Part shown: positions 1-8,920 of the stretch, piece after piece | Position numbering within the stretch: the stretch's first letter is position 1 | Layout: each line of letters opens with the position of its first letter | Origin: Lachnospiraceae bacterium | GTDB taxonomy: Bacteria > Bacillota > Clostridia > Lachnospirales > Lachnospiraceae | Assembly (NCBI GenBank): GCA_029338735.1 | Contig: JAQYAY010000027.1 | Span: 21,927-85,926 of the forward strand | Direction: 5' to 3' | DNA length: 64,000 nucleotides | Notes under the pieces: model-generated | What the model was told of the DNA's origin: nothing | The model's input: the letters and a program-made list of their open reading frames with translations, nothing else | Database searches by the model: none | Translations under genes and position numbers: made by a program

Positions 1-3000
1 TGATCCTGTCATTGCCTGAATAGCCCACAGAGATGCGGTCCATGACCTCGAATCCTGCTTCTTTTCTCATTGTCTGGATCTTGGAGATCAGTTCTCTGAC
101 AAATCCCTCTTCAATGAGTTCTGGTGTCAGGTTCGTATCCATGACTACTGTGACTCCTCCATTGCTGCTTGTCACATAGCCCGGCTCTGCCTCTTCAGTG
201 ATCAGAAGGTCATCCTTTGACAGCTCAATACTGCTATCTATCTCAGGGAACTTCAGAACTCCGTTCTCATTAAGCTCTGTCATTGCCTTGTTGCCATCAA
301 GCTCCTTAAGGGCTGCCTGAATCTTGCCAAGGAACTTACCGTACTTAGGTCCTACAGTCTTGAGCTGTGGCTTGAAGGTATATGTCGTGAGGTCTGATAC
401 GTCATCCCTGAACTCTGCTTTCTTTACATTGAGTTCGTCTGCGATGATATCTGTATAGAACTTGTCGAGCTTCTCATCAGCCTTGATAAACATCTGAGCG
501 AGAGGCTGTCTGTTCTTGATATTGCTTGCGTTACGGCAGGCACGTCCTGCTACTACAATCTTCAGAAGCTCGCCCATCTTGTCCTCGAGATCTTTGTCAA
601 TGTATGACTCATTGACCTCTGGGAAGCTGCAGAGATGGATTGACTCAGGTGCTGAGGCGTCTACTTTTCTTACGATATTCTGATAGATCTCTTCTGTCAT
701 GAACGGGATCATCGGTGCTGCAGTCTTGGAGATCGTTACGAGACAGATGTAAAGAGTCTCATAAGCATTGACTTTGTCCTGCTCCATGCCCTTTGCCCAG
801 AATCTCTCACGGCAGCGGCGTACATACCAGTTAGACAGCTCGTCTACGAATGACTCCAGAGCTCTTGCAGCCTCAGGAATCTTGTAGTTTCCGAGATCAC
901 TGTCTACTTCACCGACCGTAGAGTTGAGTCTCGACAGGATCCATCTGTCCATTACAGGCAGCTTGTCATAGTCGAGCGTGTACTTCGTCGGGTCGAAATT
1001 GTCAATATTCGCATACAGCACATAGAATGCGTATGTATTCCAGAGTGTAGATAAGAACTTCTTCTGACCGTCCTTTACAGCATCCTCATGGAATTTGTTT
1101 GGAAGCCATGGTGCTGAGTTGATGTAGAAATACCATCTGATCGCATCTGCACCGAACTGATCGAGTGCCTCGAACGGATCCACTGCATTGCCCTTACTCT
1201 TACTCATCTTCTGACCGTTCTTATCCTGTACATGTCCAAGAACGATGACATTCTTGTATGGTGCACAATGGAAAAGAATAGTAGACTCTGCCATCAGTGA
1301 ATAGAACCATCCACGGGTCTGGTCCACAGCCTCTGAGATGAACTCTGCCGGGAACTGCTCCCTGAATGTATCCTGATTCTCGAATGGGTAATGGTGCTGT
1401 GCATATGGCATAGCTCCTGAATCGAACCAGCAGTCAAGCACCTCAGGGATGCGGTGCATTGTCTTGCCGCACTTAGGGCACTTGTATGTCACCTTGTCGA
1501 TATATGGTCTGTGGAGCTCAACCTTTGCATCATCAGGATTGCCGGTCTTCTCTGCGAGCTCTGCCCTGCTGCCAATTGCTTCCTGATATCCGCAGTCTTC
1601 GCACTCCCAGATATTCATCGGGGTGCCCCAGTATCTGTTACGTGAAACGCCCCAGTCCTGAACGTTCTCGAGCCAGTTGCCGAATCTGCCTTCACCGATT
1701 GTAGGAGGGATCCAGTTGACCGTCTTATTGTTGGCGACGAGCTCATCCCTGACGTCTGTCATCTTGATGAACCATGACTCACGTGCATAGTAGATGAGCG
1801 GTGTATCGCATCTCCAGCAGTGAGGGTAGTCATGCTCGAACTTCGGAGCATCGAAGAGAAGTTCCCTCTTATCAAGATCCTTAAGTACCTCCGGATCTGC
1901 CTTCTTGACAAAGAGTCCTGCAAACGGTGTCTCCTCTGTCATATCACCCTTATCATCTACGAACTGGATGAATGGCAGGTCGTAGTTACGGCCGATACGG
2001 GCATCATCTTCACCGAAAGCCGGTGCGATATGTACGATTCCGGTACCATCTGTCATCGTAACGTAATTATCTACTGTTACGAAATGTGCCTTCTTGTGCT
2101 GCTTTGCAGCTCTGTCTGCCGCACACTGATACAGAGGCTCATATTCTCTGTTTTCAAGGTCACAACCCTTGTATTTCTCTAATACTTCGTATGCAGGTGT
2201 ATCGTCTGTTGCGAATCTGCCTAATACCTTGTCGAGAAGTGCTTCTGCCAGATAATACGTATATCCGTCTGCGCACTTTACCTTGACATAGGTCTCGTCC
2301 GGATTCACGCAGAGTGCTGTATTCGATGGAAGTGTCCACGGTGTAGTCGTCCAGGCAAGGAAATATGCATCCTCACCCTTGGCCTTGAAACGTACGATTG
2401 CTGAGCGTTCCTTTACAGTCTTATATCCCTGTGCAACTTCCTGTGCTGACAGAGGTGTTCCACAGCGAGGACAGTAAGGAACTACTTTGAAGCCCTTGTA
2501 CAGAAGACCCTTGTTCCAGATCTCCTTCAGAGCCCACCACTCAGACTCGATGAAATTATTGTCATAGGTGATATATGGATGCTTCATGTCTGCCCAGAAT
2601 CCTACCTGGTCAGAGAACTTCTCCCACATACCCTTGTATTTCCAGACGCTTTCCTTACACTTTTTGACAAATGGCTCAATACCGTACTTCTCGATCTGAT
2701 CCTTGCCGTTGAGTCCGAGCTCTTTCTCGACCTCGAGTTCTACAGGCAGTCCGTGTGTATCCCAGCCGGCCTTCCTTGGCACATACTTGCCCTTCATGGT
2801 CCGGTATCTAGGGATCATATCCTTGATGACTCTTGTCAGTACGTGTCCTATATGTGGCTTGCCGTTTGCCGTCGGAGGTCCGTCATAGAAAGTATAGGTC
2901 TCTCCCTTGCCCTTATTCTCTTCCTCTGACTTCTCGAAGATATTCTCATCTCTCCAGAACTTCTCGACCTGATGCTCACGGCCGACGAAATCCATGTCAG

Positions 3001-3028
3001 TATTTACGCTGTCGTAGATAGTTTTCAT
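1..3028 (-). CDS. ileS: isoleucyl-tRNA synthetase, 3' end cut by window edge
   Basis: Charges tRNA-Ile with isoleucine in the cytoplasm. I translated the minus strand from the ATG at 3028; about 1009 codons are inside the window and the C-terminus lies off the left edge. The HIGH signature appears near residue 55 (KPHIGHVL) and the KMSKS loop (KMSKSKGN) further on. Several zinc-ribbon-like CxxC pairs (CPRCG, CWRCD, CEDCG, CPKCG) and the long anticodon-binding region match the long IleS form of about 1040 residues. No in-frame stop was seen. A T-box leader, usual for this gene in Firmicutes, is not visible in the 128 bases upstream; that space holds a palindrome instead. Confidence 0.96.
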   Translation of the reverse strand, partial: MKTIYDSVNTDMDFVGREHQVEKFWRDENIFEKSEEENKGKGETYTFYDGPPTANGKPHIGHVLTRVIKDMIPRYRTMKGKYVPRKAGWDTHGLPVELEVEKELGLNGKDQIEKYGIEPFVKKCKESVWKYKGMWEKFSDQVGFWADMKHPYITYDNNFIESEWWALKEIWNKGLLYKGFKVVPYCPRCGTPLSAQEVAQGYKTVKERSAIVRFKAKGEDAYFLAWTTTPWTLPSNTALCVNPDETYVKVKCADGYTYYLAEALLDKVLGRFATDDTPAYEVLEKYKGCDLENREYEPLYQCAADRAAKQHKKAHFVTVDNYVTMTDGTGIVHIAPAFGEDDARIGRNYDLPFIQFVDDKGDMTEETPFAGLFVKKADPEVLKDLDKRELLFDAPKFEHDYPHCWRCDTPLIYYARESWFIKMTDVRDELVANNKTVNWIPPTIGEGRFGNWLENVQDWGVSRNRYWGTPMNIWECEDCGYQEAIGSRAELAEKTGNPDDAKVELHRPYIDKVTYKCPKCGKTMHRIPEVLDCWFDSGAMPYAQHHYPFENQDTFREQFPAEFISEAVDQTRGWFYSLMAESTILFHCAPYKNVIVLGHVQDKNGQKMSKSKGNAVDPFEALDQFGADAIRWYFYINSAPWLPNKFHEDAVKDGQKKFLSTLWNTYAFYVLYANIDNFDPTKYTLDYDKLPVMDRWILSRLNSTVGEVDSDLGNYKIPEAARALESFVDELSNWYVRRCRERFWAKGMEQDKVNAYETLYICLVTISKTAAPMIPFMTEEIYQNIVRKVDASAPESIHLCSFPEVNESYIDKDLEDKMGELLKIVVAGRACRNASNIKNRQPLAQMFIKADEKLDKFYTDIIADELNVKKAEFRDDVSDLTTYTFKPQLKTVGPKYGKFLGKIQAALKELDGNKAMTELNENGVLKFPEIDSSIELSKDDLLITEEAEPGYVTSSNGGVTVVMDTNLTPELIEEGFVRELISKIQTMRKEAGFEVMDRISVGYSGNDRI

Positions 3029-3050
3029 ATACGCAGATCCTTTCATTTAT

Positions 3051-3118
3051 TTTAGTTCATAGTTCGTAGTTCATAGTTCTTAGCTATTAACCCAGAACTC
3101 AGAACTACGAACTATTAA
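3051..3118. repeat. tandem and inverted repeat of an AGTTC(A/G)TAG unit
   Basis: The left arm carries repeated AGTTCATAG/AGTTCGTAG units and the right arm carries the complementary AACTACGAACTA. They form a near-perfect stem around a short centre (GCTATTAACCC). The element fills the gap between the phosphoesterase gene and ileS, so it would be transcribed into the ileS leader. It has no T-run and does not look like a simple terminator. It may be a small non-coding repeat element or a transcript-stabilising hairpin. Confidence 0.7.
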
Positions 3119-3156
3119 ACCCTGAATGATAATTCTATGTGCTTATGGCTTCTTTG

Positions 3157-3648
3157 TCAAGGCTTCATCTCATTTATGGTGAAATGCAGCTCTCCATCCC
3201 GGTCCACATCTATCGTCGCAAATGTCGGAATTCTGCCCGGCTGGCGTGGCAGTGAGATGGATCCGGGATTCAGGATCGTCATTCCTTCTGCCTGTACGAG
3301 CTCAGGAATATGCGTGTGTCCGTAGATGGCCACATCGCAGCCTTCCTTCTGTGCTGCCTCTATCAGATCATAGTCCGAATACTTCACATCATACATGTGC
3401 CCGTGTGTCATGAAGATCTTGTGCTTCCCGAGTGAAGTCACCTGGTACAGCGGCGCATCGCTTCCCCAGTCGCAGTTTCCTCTCACATAGAAAAATGGTA
3501 CGCCGCACTCTGCTCTGATCTCATCCTCATACCCCTGTGCATCTCCAAGGTGATAAATTATATCCGGCTGCGTCTGTATGATGGCACGGTCGAGATTTTC
3601 CTGCCTGCCATGTGAATCGCTTACCACAAGGACTAGTGTATCGTTCAT
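3157..3648 (-). CDS. YfcE/MJ0936-family metallophosphoesterase
   Basis: A 163-residue calcineurin-like phosphoesterase, the usual size for this family, predicted to hydrolyse phosphodiesters using two metal ions. The metal-binding motifs appear in order: SDSHG at residues 10-14, a GD motif, GNCD (the family usually has GNHD), then GH and GHTH near residue 112. The start has a clear AGGAG 7 bases upstream. It lies 21 bases after rdgB on the same strand, an arrangement common in Firmicutes, so the two are probably cotranscribed. The physiological substrate is not known from sequence. Confidence 0.9.
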   Translation of the reverse strand: MNDTLVLVVSDSHGRQENLDRAIIQTQPDIIYHLGDAQGYEDEIRAECGVPFFYVRGNCDWGSDAPLYQVTSLGKHKIFMTHGHMYDVKYSDYDLIEAAQKEGCDVAIYGHTHIPELVQAEGMTILNPGSISLPRQPGRIPTFATIDVDRDGELHFTINEMKP

Positions 3649-3669
3649 ATAGGTCTCCTTCGTGAGGGA

Positions 3670-4266
3670 TTATATCCTCTTAACCAGCTCTTCCCTCATC
3701 GCTCTCATCGCCTGTCCCCTGTGAGATATAGCATTCTTTTCATCCGGAGACAGTACTGCAGTTGAGCAGTTCTGCGGCTCTACGAAAAAAATAGGATCGT
3801 ATCCGAATCCGTTCTCACCCTCCGCATGGTCTCCTATATAGCCTTCCATCACACCTGTCTTCGTAAATGAATCTCCATCAGGCATGATGACAGCCATAGC
3901 ACAGACGAATCTCGCCGTGCGCTTATCCTTCGGTACGCCCTGAAGACGTTCGAGAATCTTTGCATTCTTGATATCATATGAGGTATCTTCTCCAAGATAT
4001 CTGGCAGAATAGATCCCAGGCTCACCATTTAATGCATCAACCACGAGTCCTGAATCATCCGCTATCACTATGCATTCCGGAGCGAGATCATGTACAGCCT
4101 TTGCCTTGATCATCGCATTTTCTTCAAATGTCTTCCCGTTCTCATCTATATCAGGATCAAGTCCTGCTTCCTTCATCGAAATGATCTCACAAGCCACATC
4201 CTTTAGGATCTCGTGGCATTCCCTGACCTTATTTTTATTTCCTGTAGCAAATATTATCTTATTCAT
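3670..4266 (-). CDS. rdgB: XTP/dITP diphosphatase (RdgB/HAM1)
   Basis: House-cleaning pyrophosphatase that removes XTP, ITP and dITP from the nucleotide pool so they do not enter nucleic acids. The 198-residue protein has the family N-terminus (FATGNKNKVRE), the metal-binding ADDSGL segment, PGIYSARY, the substrate-recognition FGYDPIF and the C-terminal SHRGQAM. Length and motif order are typical. It is separated from the upstream amidase gene by a long palindromic repeat at 4279-4349 that could act as a partial terminator, and it is followed closely by the phosphoesterase gene. Confidence 0.95.
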   Translation of the reverse strand: MNKIIFATGNKNKVRECHEILKDVACEIISMKEAGLDPDIDENGKTFEENAMIKAKAVHDLAPECIVIADDSGLVVDALNGEPGIYSARYLGEDTSYDIKNAKILERLQGVPKDKRTARFVCAMAVIMPDGDSFTKTGVMEGYIGDHAEGENGFGYDPIFFVEPQNCSTAVLSPDEKNAISHRGQAMRAMREELVKRI

Positions 4267-4278
4267 ATTTTCCTTCCA

Positions 4279-4349
4279 GACAGGGCGGTTCTCCTGTCTT
4301 TTTAGTTAAATTTATTTATTTAAAAAGACAGGAGAACCGTCCCCTTGTC
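4279..4349. repeat. palindromic REP-like element, two arms
   Basis: Two inverted copies of a unit with the core GACAGGAGAACCG / CGGTTCTCCTGTC are separated by an A+T-rich spacer. Each arm carries a run (TTTTT or AAAAA) next to the core, so either transcript strand could fold into a strong hairpin with a U-run. The same unit occurs at 23827-23897, 35905-35940 and 37864-37888. It lies between the amidase and rdgB in a same-strand gene row and may attenuate read-through. Confidence 0.85.
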
Positions 4350-4350
4350 C

Positions 4351-5469
4351 CTAATCCCTGTCCTCTGACTCCTGACCCCTTTTAAGGTACTGCCTTATCG
4401 AATCAACTAAAGACTGCGCTGCCTTCTGCTGGTATGAGTCTGAGATCAGCTTCTTGTGCTCGTCAGGATTCGTGAGAAATCCGATCTCTGCAAGAGCACA
4501 TGGTTCGGCTGAGGTACGGATCAGGTACATCTCGTCGCCTGCGATAGTGCCCTTGCTCGTACATTTCAGATCCTTCAGCAGGTTCCCTAGGATCAGGTCA
4601 GCAAACTTCTTCGATTCACCGGTCTTGTCGCCAGCACGGTAAAGCACGCTTGCGCCATTGATATACGAAATCCTTCCTGTTGCGGTCGAATTGATATGAA
4701 CCGACAGGAACAGATCCGGATCAAAGGTACGTGCAAATCTGCCACGTTCTTTCAGGAAGACCTTCCTGTCAGTCAGTCTCGTATAGAAAAAACCAACCTT
4801 CCCGACTCCGTCTATCTGCATAGCCGAAAGCTCATCACCATACTCAGTGAGTTCCGGCATCGCATCGGTTCCGGTTATATCCTTTATCTTTTTCACAATG
4901 GAAAGAGTGATATCTTTCTCGTAGACACCCTCGCATTCAGCACCCTTGTCACGGCCTCCATGCCCGGCATCTATCACAACAATCCTGTCAAAATATTCCT
5001 TCGGTGAAGTGAAATCGAAGAATACTCTTTTTCCATCTGTAGTCTTCTTTATGAAAAGAGGCTGGTCTGTCGTGATCCTGATGGTGCCGCCATTGCCTGA
5101 CACATTATATGTCATATCGCTGATATTCCTGCCGTTGCCCGACACAGGATAGTCAGCGAAATATGAAGCACTGATACCCGGTATATGGATCGAATATCCC
5201 TTGTATTCATCCATGGCCTTTATGGTGAATTCCGAGGCCTTGTGTCCCTTAGGGATATGCAGCTCGAGCTCATGCAGCCTGTCATAGGCAGAAGCATTTT
5301 TCTGCTGCTGCCTGACATAAGCGATCAGAGAACCACTGTTATCAGGGACTCTGGTACGTGCAAGTATCGGAGTGCCCTGCATCGTGTATATGAGCACAAG
5401 GCCCCCTACAGCAATCGCCGCAATGATGACCGATACGAGAGTGACAACCCTTGACTCAATCCTTGTCAT
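4351..5469 (-). CDS. N-acetylmuramoyl-L-alanine amidase (Amidase_3)
   Basis: Zinc amidase that cleaves the bond between MurNAc and L-Ala in peptidoglycan. The 372-residue protein has one N-terminal membrane segment at about residues 10-30, an AMIN-like beta-rich region to about 160, and an Amidase_3 domain in the C-terminal half. The zinc and catalytic residues are visible: the His of DAGHGG, the Glu of GVYEKD, the His of SVHINS and the Glu of EIGFLTNP. It is likely membrane-anchored and acts outside the cell in wall remodelling or daughter-cell separation. Its start overlaps the end of the RNA methyltransferase gene by 14 bases. Confidence 0.92.
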   Translation of the reverse strand: MTRIESRVVTLVSVIIAAIAVGGLVLIYTMQGTPILARTRVPDNSGSLIAYVRQQQKNASAYDRLHELELHIPKGHKASEFTIKAMDEYKGYSIHIPGISASYFADYPVSGNGRNISDMTYNVSGNGGTIRITTDQPLFIKKTTDGKRVFFDFTSPKEYFDRIVVIDAGHGGRDKGAECEGVYEKDITLSIVKKIKDITGTDAMPELTEYGDELSAMQIDGVGKVGFFYTRLTDRKVFLKERGRFARTFDPDLFLSVHINSTATGRISYINGASVLYRAGDKTGESKKFADLILGNLLKDLKCTSKGTIAGDEMYLIRTSAEPCALAEIGFLTNPDEHKKLISDSYQQKAAQSLVDSIRQYLKRGQESEDRD

Positions 5470-6607
5470 CGAAATACCCCTTCGGCGGCTTCGGACCCGG
5501 ATACTGATAGTAGTAGGTCTTCATCATTCCATTATATATCTTCCTGTTCTTCTGCGGCTTGCCAAGATACTTCGGAGCATCCTCCCAGGCCGTGATCACA
5601 TACAGTGACCACCTGTTCAGACCGTGATACGCATCGGACAGCTTCATATACAGGTCAGGCAGATCTTCCTTATCTGAGATTCTCTCACCATATGGCGGGT
5701 TCGTCACCATGAATCCGTATAGCTTCTGGCTTGAAAAATCAGATACATCTGCCCTTTTGAAATGTATCATCTTATCGACTCCTGCGCGTCTTGCATTTTC
5801 CCTTGCGATGACTATCATCTCAGGATCAATATCACTTCCGAACAGCTCAGTATGGACAGACTTGTCAACGGCCTCTAAGAGCCATTTCTTCTCTTCCTTC
5901 CATATCTTCCGATTGATCAGATTCGTCCAGTTCATTGATGCAAAATCACGGTACAGCCCCGGCGCAATATTTGCAGCCATCTGTGCTGCCTCTATGAGAA
6001 AAGTTCCGCTGCCGCAGAATGGATCTGCAAGTATCCTGTCGGCTCTCCACGGTGTGAGCATCAGAAGCGCCGACGCGAGAGTCTCAGAAATAGGCGCCTT
6101 GCCCGTCTTTTTCCTGTAGCCTCTCTTATGAAGCGCCTCTCCAGATGTATCGAGAGTCACTGTCACGACATTTTTGTATAAAAAAAGTCTGACAGGATAG
6201 TCTGCTCCATCCTCCGGGAAATGCTCCAGCCCATAGATCTGTGAAAGCCGCTTTACCATAGCCTTCTTGCCGACTCTCTGGAGATCTGTAGTTGAAAAAA
6301 GGGCACTCTTCACAGTAGTCGCCTTCGTGACCCAGAATCTGGCATTGCGCGGCAGATATTTCTCCCACGGCAGAGATTCCATTCCCTGAAAAAAACTCTC
6401 GTAATCTGTCGCTGTAAATCTGCCGAGTACGAGGAGAACTCTCTCAGCTGTACGCAGACATAGATTCGACAGCACTATGCCCTGCTCATCAGCCGAGTAG
6501 CAGACATGCCCGTCTTCAACGCTCGTGATCTCATATCCCAGATCATATATTTCTCTCTTCAGCACTGCCTCAAGGCCGAAGTGGCATGGTGCCATCAATT
6601 CGTACAT
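5456..6607 (-). CDS. THUMP-domain class I SAM-dependent RNA methyltransferase
   Basis: A 383-residue homologue of B. subtilis YpsC and of the N-terminal half of E. coli RlmL, which makes N2-methylguanosine in 23S rRNA. A THUMP region occupies about residues 45-150 and the UPF0020 methyltransferase core follows, with the FCGSGTFLIEAA SAM loop and the catalytic NPPYGERI motif. I chose the ATG at 6607 because GAGAGG lies 5 bases upstream. The longer reading from 6637 begins inside the 3' arm of a terminator hairpin and is unlikely. The exact methylated base is inferred from the family only. Confidence 0.88.
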   Translation of the reverse strand: MYELMAPCHFGLEAVLKREIYDLGYEITSVEDGHVCYSADEQGIVLSNLCLRTAERVLLVLGRFTATDYESFFQGMESLPWEKYLPRNARFWVTKATTVKSALFSTTDLQRVGKKAMVKRLSQIYGLEHFPEDGADYPVRLFLYKNVVTVTLDTSGEALHKRGYRKKTGKAPISETLASALLMLTPWRADRILADPFCGSGTFLIEAAQMAANIAPGLYRDFASMNWTNLINRKIWKEEKKWLLEAVDKSVHTELFGSDIDPEMIVIARENARRAGVDKMIHFKRADVSDFSSQKLYGFMVTNPPYGERISDKEDLPDLYMKLSDAYHGLNRWSLYVITAWEDAPKYLGKPQKNRKIYNGMMKTYYYQYPGPKPPKGYFDDKD

Positions 6608-6623
6608 AAAAACCTCTCTATGC

Positions 6624-6658
6624 GAAAAAGGAGCCATGGCGACAAGCCACAGCTCCTT
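6624..6658 (-). terminator. Rho-independent terminator after the 111-residue gene
   Basis: On the minus strand GGAGC and a TGTGGC block pair with GCCATG and GCTCC around a TTGT-type loop, followed by TTTTT. It follows the 111-residue gene and precedes the RNA methyltransferase. It also explains the false upstream start codon of that gene. Confidence 0.8.
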
Positions 6659-6682
6659 GAATTCATTGTATCAGGGCGAGCA

Positions 6683-7018
6683 TCATGCGAACTCGTCATA
6701 ATTCTTACCGACAACAGAGTATGCATATGAACTGCCGGAATTGTCATATCCGCCTATCTGAAAAGCAGATGCCAGATCATTGAAGCCTGCACTGGCTTCT
6801 TTTGATTCTGCTGCCTTATCACTGCTTCTTGCTGCTGAGGCATACTTTACAGGACTGACAGGATCGACCTCCTGTGAAGGATCAATATTTGAAATCCTCT
6901 TGGCATAGACATCACTGACCTCTGACTCATTGGAGACATTGTATGCATAATTCCTTGTCCCTACGGCAGACAGCGGCGATGTCGATATACCGCTTATTCT
7001 TCCAATTGAAAGACTCAT
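6683..7018 (-). CDS. hypothetical protein, 111 residues
   Basis: I do not recognise this protein. It is rich in Ser, Ala and Tyr, has no membrane segment or signal peptide, and begins MSLSIGRISGIS. The last third contains repeated aromatic residues (YDNSGSSYAYSVVGKNYDEFA-like composition). A strong terminator follows it directly, so it appears to be the last gene of its transcript or a single-gene unit. The clean start, with an AGAGGTGA block about 5 bases upstream, supports it being real. Confidence 0.65.
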   Translation of the reverse strand: MSLSIGRISGISTSPLSAVGTRNYAYNVSNESEVSDVYAKRISNIDPSQEVDPVSPVKYASAARSSDKAAESKEASAGFNDLASAFQIGGYDNSGSSYAYSVVGKNYDEFA

Positions 7019-7074
7019 TAGATATCACCTCTGCAGATATTTTATAATAAAGCTGTCACGATTGCAAGCCCCAT

Positions 7075-7980
7075 TCACTGTATCAGCGGCGGTGTATTCA
7101 CGCCTTTAAACACTTCTTCAAGCATATACAGATATTCCTGATATGCTGGGAGATATGACAGATTCTTAAGCACATGGGCCACACTCTTGTAATACCAGGC
7201 CTGCTGCGCCTCATCCTTCATATTGAACTTGTCCCAGATGTCCGATCCGCTCTGCCTGAAATCCCTTACGGTAGCTCGGAGATTGCTCACCTTGTCGGCA
7301 AGCATGATCATCTGTGATTCGACAGGAGCATTTTTCACATGCTCGAGATTCTCTTCTTTCCGGATTTTCCAGGTCGCTCCCTTCGGCTCGCCTTCCCTCT
7401 TATTCTCAGTTTCAGAAGATACCAGCTTCGTGATCCGGTCTCCGAATTCCTTCTTCAGTTCTTCGGCCGTGCAGTCGGTATCCTCAAGCACATCATGAAG
7501 TGCTGCGGCAGCAATGACATCGGTGTCATCAGTCATTTTCGCAACGAGCATCATCGTCTCAATAGGATGCACGATGTACGGGACGTGATTGCCTTTTCTC
7601 GTGGCGCCCTTGTGAGCTACAGCCGCGAATCTGATGGCCTTCTCAACAGTGAGCTGTCCCATCGTCGCATCTTCTTCTACAAATTCAGGGAACTCACCGG
7701 CCAAGCCTATCTCTATGAAATCATCAATTCTGATCTTCTCCATCTCAGGAGTCGGATACAGCTCCTCATAATGATCCTTGGGATCATCGAGATCGAAGTA
7801 ACGGCAGTCGTTATCCGGATAATTGCCGCTGCACAACGGACAGTCAGTACATATAGAAAAGTCCGGATCGAAGATGGTATTCGCCGCCCTGCAGTAATAC
7901 CTGTCATCTGTGTCGCTGATGATGCGGTGATCAAACATTCTGTATTCGAGTGTCTGATTTTTCTCGAGTATCTGCTGCAT
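7075..7980 (-). CDS. HD-domain protein of the (p)ppGpp hydrolase-like (HD_4) type
   Basis: A 301-residue protein. The N-terminal part has a Cys-rich segment (CTDCPLC and a nearby Cys) that could bind a metal. The C-terminal part is an HD domain of the SpoT/RelA hydrolase type, with VHPIETMM, ALHDVLEDT and the downstream Arg/Lys pattern. There is no synthetase, TGS or ACT domain, so it is not a full RelA/SpoT. It may hydrolyse (p)ppGpp or a related nucleotide. The ATG at 7980 is chosen because AAGGAG lies 5 bases upstream; the open frame extends to 8109 but would overlap the upstream gene. Confidence 0.82.
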   Translation of the reverse strand: MQQILEKNQTLEYRMFDHRIISDTDDRYYCRAANTIFDPDFSICTDCPLCSGNYPDNDCRYFDLDDPKDHYEELYPTPEMEKIRIDDFIEIGLAGEFPEFVEEDATMGQLTVEKAIRFAAVAHKGATRKGNHVPYIVHPIETMMLVAKMTDDTDVIAAAALHDVLEDTDCTAEELKKEFGDRITKLVSSETENKREGEPKGATWKIRKEENLEHVKNAPVESQMIMLADKVSNLRATVRDFRQSGSDIWDKFNMKDEAQQAWYYKSVAHVLKNLSYLPAYQEYLYMLEEVFKGVNTPPLIQ

Positions 7981-8005
7981 AACTTCTCCTTCCTGGTAAA
8001 AAGTA

Positions 8006-8845
8006 TCAGCCCTTCTGATTCTGTGCCTTACGGCTGGCATATGTAGGAACCACATGAACGAGTGCGCCTGCAATGGCTGCAACAATGACAGCAGCAAGAA
8101 CAGCCTCAATCACGCCGTTGAATCCAATGACACCGAGGATGACTCCTAGAAGCGCATCCTGCGCCACATTGGTGGCCTTTGCATATGCATCATGATAGAG
8201 TATATAGATTGATGGCATAACGATGAGTGTATTCGTAAGAGCACCTGTCAGTCCGGCATATGCATATCCTAATGCACCTGAATCCTTCTTCAGTGAGAGT
8301 GCCATGAGTGCTGCAAAAACAGCCACTGCAATGACAACAGACAGAACTGTTGCTGCTGTGCCGTTCTTCATCTGTCTTCCAAGAAGCTGTGACAGACCAA
8401 TGAATGCAATAATACTGATGATTGCATCAAGTATTGTGATCCTGGCCCGCTCAGCACTGCCGCCTGAGAGCTTCTTCACAAGGAGATATACATAGTATGG
8501 AAATACTCCGACAAGAATTCTCGGTACAAAACAGATGAATGCACTCTTGAAAACACCTGAAAGGCCAAACTGCGATGCTGCAAGCACAGGTGAGAAAACG
8601 AACGCACTGACAGTAGCCGGTGTCACCGTATTCTTGATAAAGCTCGTAAGACCGAAGACGAATCCCAGAAAGGATCCTTTCTTCGGTCCTAAAAATATCG
8701 CTCCCAGGATGACCGGGATGTGAATAATTGTAGCATTGATCACACCGAGCGGGATATATCCGAGCGGTGTGAATGCCATGATAATAATAATTGCTGTGAA
8801 CAGTGCTGTAAGCACCAGGCTCAAGGTCTCTTTTTTCGTATTCAT
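8006..8845 (-). CDS. ECF transporter S component
   Basis: A 279-residue integral membrane protein of the ECF_trnsprt type, the substrate-binding part of an energy-coupling factor vitamin importer. It has about six hydrophobic segments. The N-terminal block (FTPLGYIPLG, then IHIPVILGAIFLGPKKG) is the family signature for contact with the shared EcfT. The protein is longer than the usual 180-200 residues, with a mid-protein insertion. No EcfA or EcfT genes are nearby, consistent with group II S components that use a shared module. The substrate (pantothenate, folate or another vitamin) cannot be decided here. Confidence 0.85.
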   Translation of the reverse strand: MNTKKETLSLVLTALFTAIIIIMAFTPLGYIPLGVINATIIHIPVILGAIFLGPKKGSFLGFVFGLTSFIKNTVTPATVSAFVFSPVLAASQFGLSGVFKSAFICFVPRILVGVFPYYVYLLVKKLSGGSAERARITILDAIISIIAFIGLSQLLGRQMKNGTAATVLSVVIAVAVFAALMALSLKKDSGALGYAYAGLTGALTNTLIVMPSIYILYHDAYAKATNVAQDALLGVILGVIGFNGVIEAVLAAVIVAAIAGALVHVVPTYASRKAQNQKG

Positions 8846-8920
8846 GAAAATAAAAGCCTTCCTTTCAAAAAATATACGCCTATTTTACAGTTTTCTGTAT
8901 ACATTTGCAACAGAAAAAAT

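Noticed and set aside
3029..3156. T-box riboswitch for ileS
   Set aside because: The AGGGTGG-type antiterminator sequence and the needed length are absent; only a short palindromic repeat is present.
7075..8109. Longer start for the HD-domain gene
   Set aside because: The extra N-terminal codons would overlap the ECF gene by over 100 bases and lack a ribosome binding site. The ATG at 7980 has a good one.
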